This document shows, piece by piece, positions 59,444 through 64,000 of a DNA stretch of 64,000 nt (positions are counted from its first letter, which is position 1; each line of letters opens with the position of its first letter). Below the pieces are notes generated by a model. That model searched no databases. It saw nothing but the letters and a program-made list of their open reading frames with translations, and was not told the DNA's origin. The stretch is taken from NCBI RefSeq assembly GCF_000499845.2, contig NC_023758.2, positions 49,314,921 through 49,378,920 on the forward strand, in the 5' to 3' direction. This stretch comes from Phaseolus vulgaris (lineage: Eukaryota > Streptophyta > Magnoliopsida > Fabales > Fabaceae). Both the position numbers and the translations under genes were made by a program.

Positions 59444-59925
59444 TCGAGCAAGCGGGCTGTCGGGCCGGCCGGCACTTGCGATGTTAATTGAGCAAGTGTA
59501 CTGGGTGACCGGCCGGCAATTGCGATGTTAATCGAGCAAGCGGGCTTTGGGCGGCCGGCACTTGCGATCTTAATCGAGCAAGCGGGCGTTGGGCGGCCGG
59601 CACTTGCGATCTTAATCGAGCAAGCGTAGTGAGCGGCCGGTACTTGCGATGATAATCGAGCAAGTGTAGGTGGCGGTCGACCGGTACTTGCGATGATAAT
59701 CGAGCAAGTGTAGGTGGCGGTCGACCGGTACTTGCGATGATAATCGAGCAAGTGTACGTGGTGATCGGCCGGTACTTGCGATGATAATCGAGCAAGTGTA
59801 GAGGGCGGCCGGCAATTACTTGCAATGATAACCGAGCAAATTTGGTAAGCGTTCGGCCGGCACTTGCGATGTTAATCGAGCAAGCGGGCGTTGGGCAAGC
59901 GGGCGTTGGGCAAGCGGGCGTTGTA
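59444..59925 (+). repeat. GC-rich minisatellite array 2 (~42-bp unit)
   Basis: About 11 units of the same family as 1625-2224 and in the same strand orientation. The order of unit variants is the same, except that four variants present in array 1 (two near the start, two near the end) are absent. Units differ from their array 1 partners at several positions. It begins directly at the edge of the inverted VPS13 copy and grades into three short CAAGCGGGCGTTGGG repeats. Confidence 0.9.
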
Positions 59926-60135
59926 GACTTGGCCGAACGACAGAGATGTCGAGACCTTTGGAGACTTAACCAAACGACCGAGAGGTTTGTAGACTTGGCC
60001 GAACGATGAAGATGTCGAGACCTTTGGAGACTTGGCCGAACGACAGAGATGTCGAGACCTTTGTAGACTTGGCCGAACGACAGAGATGTCGAGACCTTTG
60101 GAGACTTGGCCGAACGACTGAGATGTCGAGACCAC
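59926..60135 (+). repeat. Second minisatellite, 37-bp unit
   Basis: Five to six copies of a 37-bp unit, GACTTGGCCGAACGACAGAG continued by ATGTCGAGACCTTTGGA. One unit is shortened (GACTTAACCAAACGACCGAG). It follows the 42-bp array without a gap and is followed by LTR-like sequence, so both are probably in one U3 region. Confidence 0.85.
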
Positions 60136-60545
60136 GGGTATTTGGCCGACGGCGGAACCCCATTTCAATTAACGCTCAAACCGAGATCAGTGAAGCTAAT
60201 CCATCATTAAGAATTAGGTAATGCAACCCTAAGCGGTACCCACCTCGATAAACAGGCCCAACAAGGAAGGCCCACTAGAATACTATAAATAGCGCACATC
60301 CCAGAGAGTAAGGTATGTCATTTATCACTCTGAGAGCTGATCACCAGCTTTACTGACTTGAGCGTCGGAGTGCCTTCGCAGGTACCCCACCATTCGGTGT
60401 TCAGCCGAGGCCGAGGGCCGAAGGAGAAGCAGGAGAAGCAGGAGGGCGAAGAGAAGCCCAGCTCACTACCCAGTCACCTAATCGACCGAAGGAAGGAGAA
60501 GAAGACTTCAATAGTTCTCTAGGTCCCATCTCCCTAGCAGGAACA
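60136..60545 (+). mobile_element. LTR-like sequence of a Ty3/gypsy-type element (R-U5 part)
   Basis: Contains a TATA box, ACTATAAATAGCGCAC (about 60281-60296). Then come CACTCTGAGAGCTGATCACC, TGACTTGAGCGTCGGAGTGC and CTTCGCAGGTACCCC, wording typical of the R-U5 part of legume gypsy-type LTRs as I know them. It is G+C-richer than its surroundings. With the two minisatellites as U3 it would form a solo or truncated LTR about 1.1 kb long. I cannot place its exact ends and see no primer-binding site after it. Confidence 0.6.
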
Positions 60546-60867
60546 ATTACTATTTTAAGTCTTAATAGTGTTGGAAATTTCTTTTTTGTAATTTTTCATT
60601 TTTAAAACTTATAAACATAATATTTTGTATGTGTATGTTTCCTTCAATATTTTAATGTATTTTTTAAGTTAATGTTTCTATTCATTATTTTATATTTATA
60701 AATCTTCAAAATAGTATATTTTTAATAAATTAAAACAATGACCTTTTTTAAAAGATATTATGAAATTTATCATGGTAAACAGGTATTTCTTTGAAGGTTA
60801 AGAACTCAATGGTCATGATTTGCCACTAGGAATTGGCAAGGTATTTCACCTTCATTTGATGAAGCCA
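60546..60867. other. A+T-rich spacer, no gene seen
   Basis: About 320 bp between the LTR-like block and the integrase fragment. No coding or repeat signal recognised. Confidence 0.5.
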
Positions 60868-61190
60868 TGACTATAATAATGGTATGTGTACCTGTATGGA
60901 TATTGGGGACTGAGTAATGTTGATCCATATAATCATGATGGCTGTTAGCGGTTCAGCCTCAATCCATTTAGTAAAGTAATCTATGCCAACCAACAAGAAC
61001 TTGCATTGTCCCTTTCCAGGTGTGAAAGGTCCGATAATATCCATGCCCCACTTCACAAATGGCCAAGGGGATAGGATATAGTGTAGGTGTTATGGCTTTT
61101 GGTGCGATAGGGTGCCGAACTCCTGACACTTTATACATCTTTGAACGTATTCGGTGCAGTCCCCTTGTACGGTCGGCCAGTAGTATCCGG
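60868..61190 (-). mobile_element. Ty3/gypsy integrase fragment, antisense
   Basis: On the minus strand, LHRAGYYWPTVQGDC and CIKCQEFGTLSHQKP (about 61190-61085) are the end of the HHCC zinc-binding domain. After a stop and frame change come KWGMDIIGPFTPGKGQCKF and LLVGIDYFTKWIEAEPLTAI (about 61055-60935), the start of the DDE core with its first Asp. The rest of pol is absent. It points opposite to the LTR-like sequence at 60136-60545, so the two may come from different elements. Confidence 0.82.
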
Positions 61191-61377
61191 CTCTATGCAG
61201 ACCTGCGATCACTAGGGTCAATCACCGGCATCCGAGGTATTGTCCGCTTTGGAGGTCGGTGCTCCGTCACGGTTTTGTCCTTAAAAGGCGCCTCGAAGGG
61301 TGAAGGGAGGAAGGAGTATATAAACTGCCCTTGACCTCGATTCCTGAGCGATGTGGGACTGTATTGGCATACGGGAA

Positions 61378-61382
<5 letters not shown>

Positions 61383-61422
<40 letters not shown>

Positions 61423-61428
61423 ATATTT
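61383..61428. repeat. (AT)n microsatellite
   Basis: About 23 uninterrupted AT units just after a short transposon-like stretch. Confidence 0.9.
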
Positions 61429-64000
61429 TAAAGATTATATACATCTGCATATTCATGTTGTATCACTATGTTAATGTCTCTCTTACATAGTATTAACAAC
61501 GTATCAGTGTCTGAATTAATTAATGTGTGTACTAAATAATTTTAAAAAGGGTTATGATATTTTGACACTCATTGCTCCACCTTACATCCACAATAAATAT
61601 TAATATTTGTAATAAAAAAAATTAAAAAAAAAACACCTTAATGAAAATACAAGCCAAATACAAAATATTTCAAAATTAAAAAAATTATAAATTTTTATAA
61701 ATAATTAAAATATTAATATTTAGGGTTTAGGGTGTAGGACGGAGTATGAATGCCAAATAAACATTTTTGTTTTAAAAACTGAAGAAAAAAAATAAATAAC
61801 CTATTTTATTTCATCTAGTGGAGCAAACTCTTCGAGCAAGGACACAACACTGGTCTATTAACTGCACTATCTGCTGTCACAATCCTCAACGTTTTTCAAG
61901 TAAAAAAAATAAAGTATTTATCAAGCCATATGATTGGCTTGGTTTTTAGTTAAAAAAAATGATTTAGTTTGATTTGAATATAAAAAAAAAAAAATTGAAT
62001 CAAACTTAATAAATTTTTGTGGTTTGATATGAATTGGTTTTTATAGTTACATAGCATAATTTTTTATTTATTAATACATGTATTTAGTTTTAAATTTCTA
62101 GTCTAATGTTATATTATAATAAATATTTGTTTCATTATACTTAAGTATTCCTGTTTTTAATATTATGTATAATATTAAATAATTTGTGACATAATAAAAA
62201 AAATTATTACTAAAAGAAACTATAATAAAATACAAGAACATAATGAATATGCTTTTATGACAAAGAAAATAAATAAAGAACAAATTATAACTTAAACATG
62301 CTGTGTTTTTCATCACAACTTTATAGGCATTAACTACATTATACATATTAAAATTTCTTTCAGCACACAGTTTTTGAATAATAGGTAATATAATAATGTT
62401 TAAATAATTAATTTCGGTTGGAATCGATTTTAATATAAGACTGTAAACCAAGCAACTCGATTTTGAAAAAAAAAATCTAAACTGATAAAAAAATTGATTT
62501 TAATATATTATCAACATTTTTAGATTGATTTTCAATTATGTTTTTTAATTGGTGATACCTAATATTTATGTATTTATATCAAGTTTTTTTTTCACTTTTT
62601 CCACTAAATATGTCACAATATCTTTTTAATTAATTAATATTATATATATATATGTATTTCAATCATAAAATTAAATATGCTTTCATATTATATTTATTAA
62701 TTGTTTTTTTTTATCTTTTACATAATATTTGGTTTTCTCTTTTTAATTTTTTTAATGTAAAAAAAAAATTTAAGTAAGAAAAAAAAATTGTTGTAAGCAT
62801 GAAAAGTAACATGTCGTAAATGAATGTTAAGAAAAAATTTAGTATATTACAAATCAAACTATATATAAAAAAAAAAAACACATTAAGCTCTTTAACAAAT
62901 TACATTGAAAATGTTTTGTAGAATGATGTAATACTACACTTGTATTTATTTATTTTATTTCTTCTTGCACTTCAACTATATTCAATTGATGTTAAAAGTT
63001 ATAATTTCTTTAAATATAATTAAGTGGAGTGGCAAAAGTAATCTTAATATATATATATAAGATAATAGTTTCTGCAAAACTTAAAATCATATTAATTATA
63101 TTATTTTTCATGTGACACGTGTTTGTTAACATAAATTTTATAAAAAAATTTATTAAAATAATATAATATTGCTCTTTTAACCCATTAAAATAAAAGTTTA
63201 GTAATACTTAATTGTTGTATAAAAGCTATAATCATACATGTTTTTTAACCAACTAAACTAAAATACTAGTCAATTATTCAATTAGAATACTTATTACACA
63301 GTGTTTTCATAAATTAATTTTTTTTACTTTTCTATAAAAAAATGGTTTTGTGATGTGATTAAAAAAAATGGTTTTTCACGAGGTTTAAAATCATGAAAAA
63401 CTCTCACTGAACAATTAAAATTATCTTATTCATCCATTTTTAAAAAAATTCACTTTAAATTTAATTTAATTTTATAAAATTGGTTTATAAAGTGAGATTT
63501 ATATCAAACTATATATTATTAAATGTTTTTATTTTTTAATTTTCTGATTTTCAACATCTCCATAAACAATTTATTAGAAACAAAGTTAAAAAAACATGTG
63601 AGATGTTCAACCTTCTTCTTTTTAATTTGTCTTTAATGTCATTTGAATGGTCTCATACTTGATCATATATAATTATTGCAAATAAAAAATATTTTTATAT
63701 TTCATTTTTTACTTATTTATTTTACACTAAACAACACAATACAACATCTTATTTTATTATTTGATCCTTATGTAAGGTACTTTGAATATGGATCAATAAA
63801 AACAAGTTAAGTTTATTAATTTTTTTAGAAGGATGTTATCCGTGTACCAACTTAATTATTTTTAAAACTATATTCTCATTTTATAATACAAAACACACAT
63901 TTTCGTAATATTTAATACAAGTCAAAATAATTTTACCTTACTGAAATATAATATACTTTACTTTTTAAATGAATAAAAAATATTTTGATGATCTAATTTA
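61429..64000. other. A+T-rich intergenic DNA, no gene seen
   Basis: Very A+T-rich, with many A and T homopolymers and short TA runs (for example near 62641 and 63050). The longest frame, on the minus strand around 62098-62451, is made of I/N/Y/F-rich codons expected by chance in such DNA. No splice-like exon, transposon domain or RNA gene recognised. Confidence 0.6.

Noticed and set aside
62098..62451. 117-codon minus-strand frame
   Set aside because: Composition is what A+T-rich DNA gives by chance, with no recognisable domain or splice context.

Overview
This is eukaryotic nuclear DNA from a plant, most likely a legume (inference). The evidence is GT-AG introns, A+T-rich introns and intergenic DNA, an Au-like SINE, TRIM-type LTRs with the legume-style 'ataagtgggtgcaa...ggttttgtaaggttgagttagg' body, and many degraded Ty1/copia elements.

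One gene dominates. A VPS13-family bridge-like lipid-transfer protein runs on the + strand from its start codon at 2816 to its stop codon at 53301. I built it by hand as 47 coding exons. Every intron phase closes except inside exon 24, where the sequence is one nucleotide short (frameshift between 31935 and 31962). With that one discrepancy the product is about 3,465 residues. That length and the lack of a C2 domain fit the SHRUBBY/VPS13M2-type plant VPS13 better than the longer plant paralogues. The introns are swollen by transposons: two antisense/sense nested copia elements (intron 7), a MULE-type element, a solo LTR and a MITE (intron 11), copia fragments (introns 13, 18, 20, 34, 36, 45), TRIMs (introns 20, 33, 45) and a gypsy-like non-autonomous element (intron 45).

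The gene is bracketed by two very recent partial copies of itself. Bases 1-1624 repeat 33939-35562 (part of exon 26 through exon 28) in direct orientation, with one difference noticed. Bases 56097-59443, about 2.8 kb past the stop codon, repeat 2433-6301 (promoter plus exons 1-5) in inverted orientation, with one 522-bp intronic deletion. The right edge of each copy stops at the left edge of the same GC-rich ~42-bp minisatellite (1625-2224 and 59444-59925). The two minisatellite arrays keep the same order of unit variants but differ more from each other than the gene copies do. They therefore look like two members of a dispersed element, probably the U3 of a Ty3/gypsy-type LTR; downstream of the second array there is a TATA box and LTR-like sequence, then an antisense integrase fragment.

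The right end (about 61.4-64 kb) is A+T-rich DNA in which I see no gene. No tRNA, rRNA or CRISPR features were found. Whether the two gene copies are real or a misassembly through the minisatellite is the main open question.
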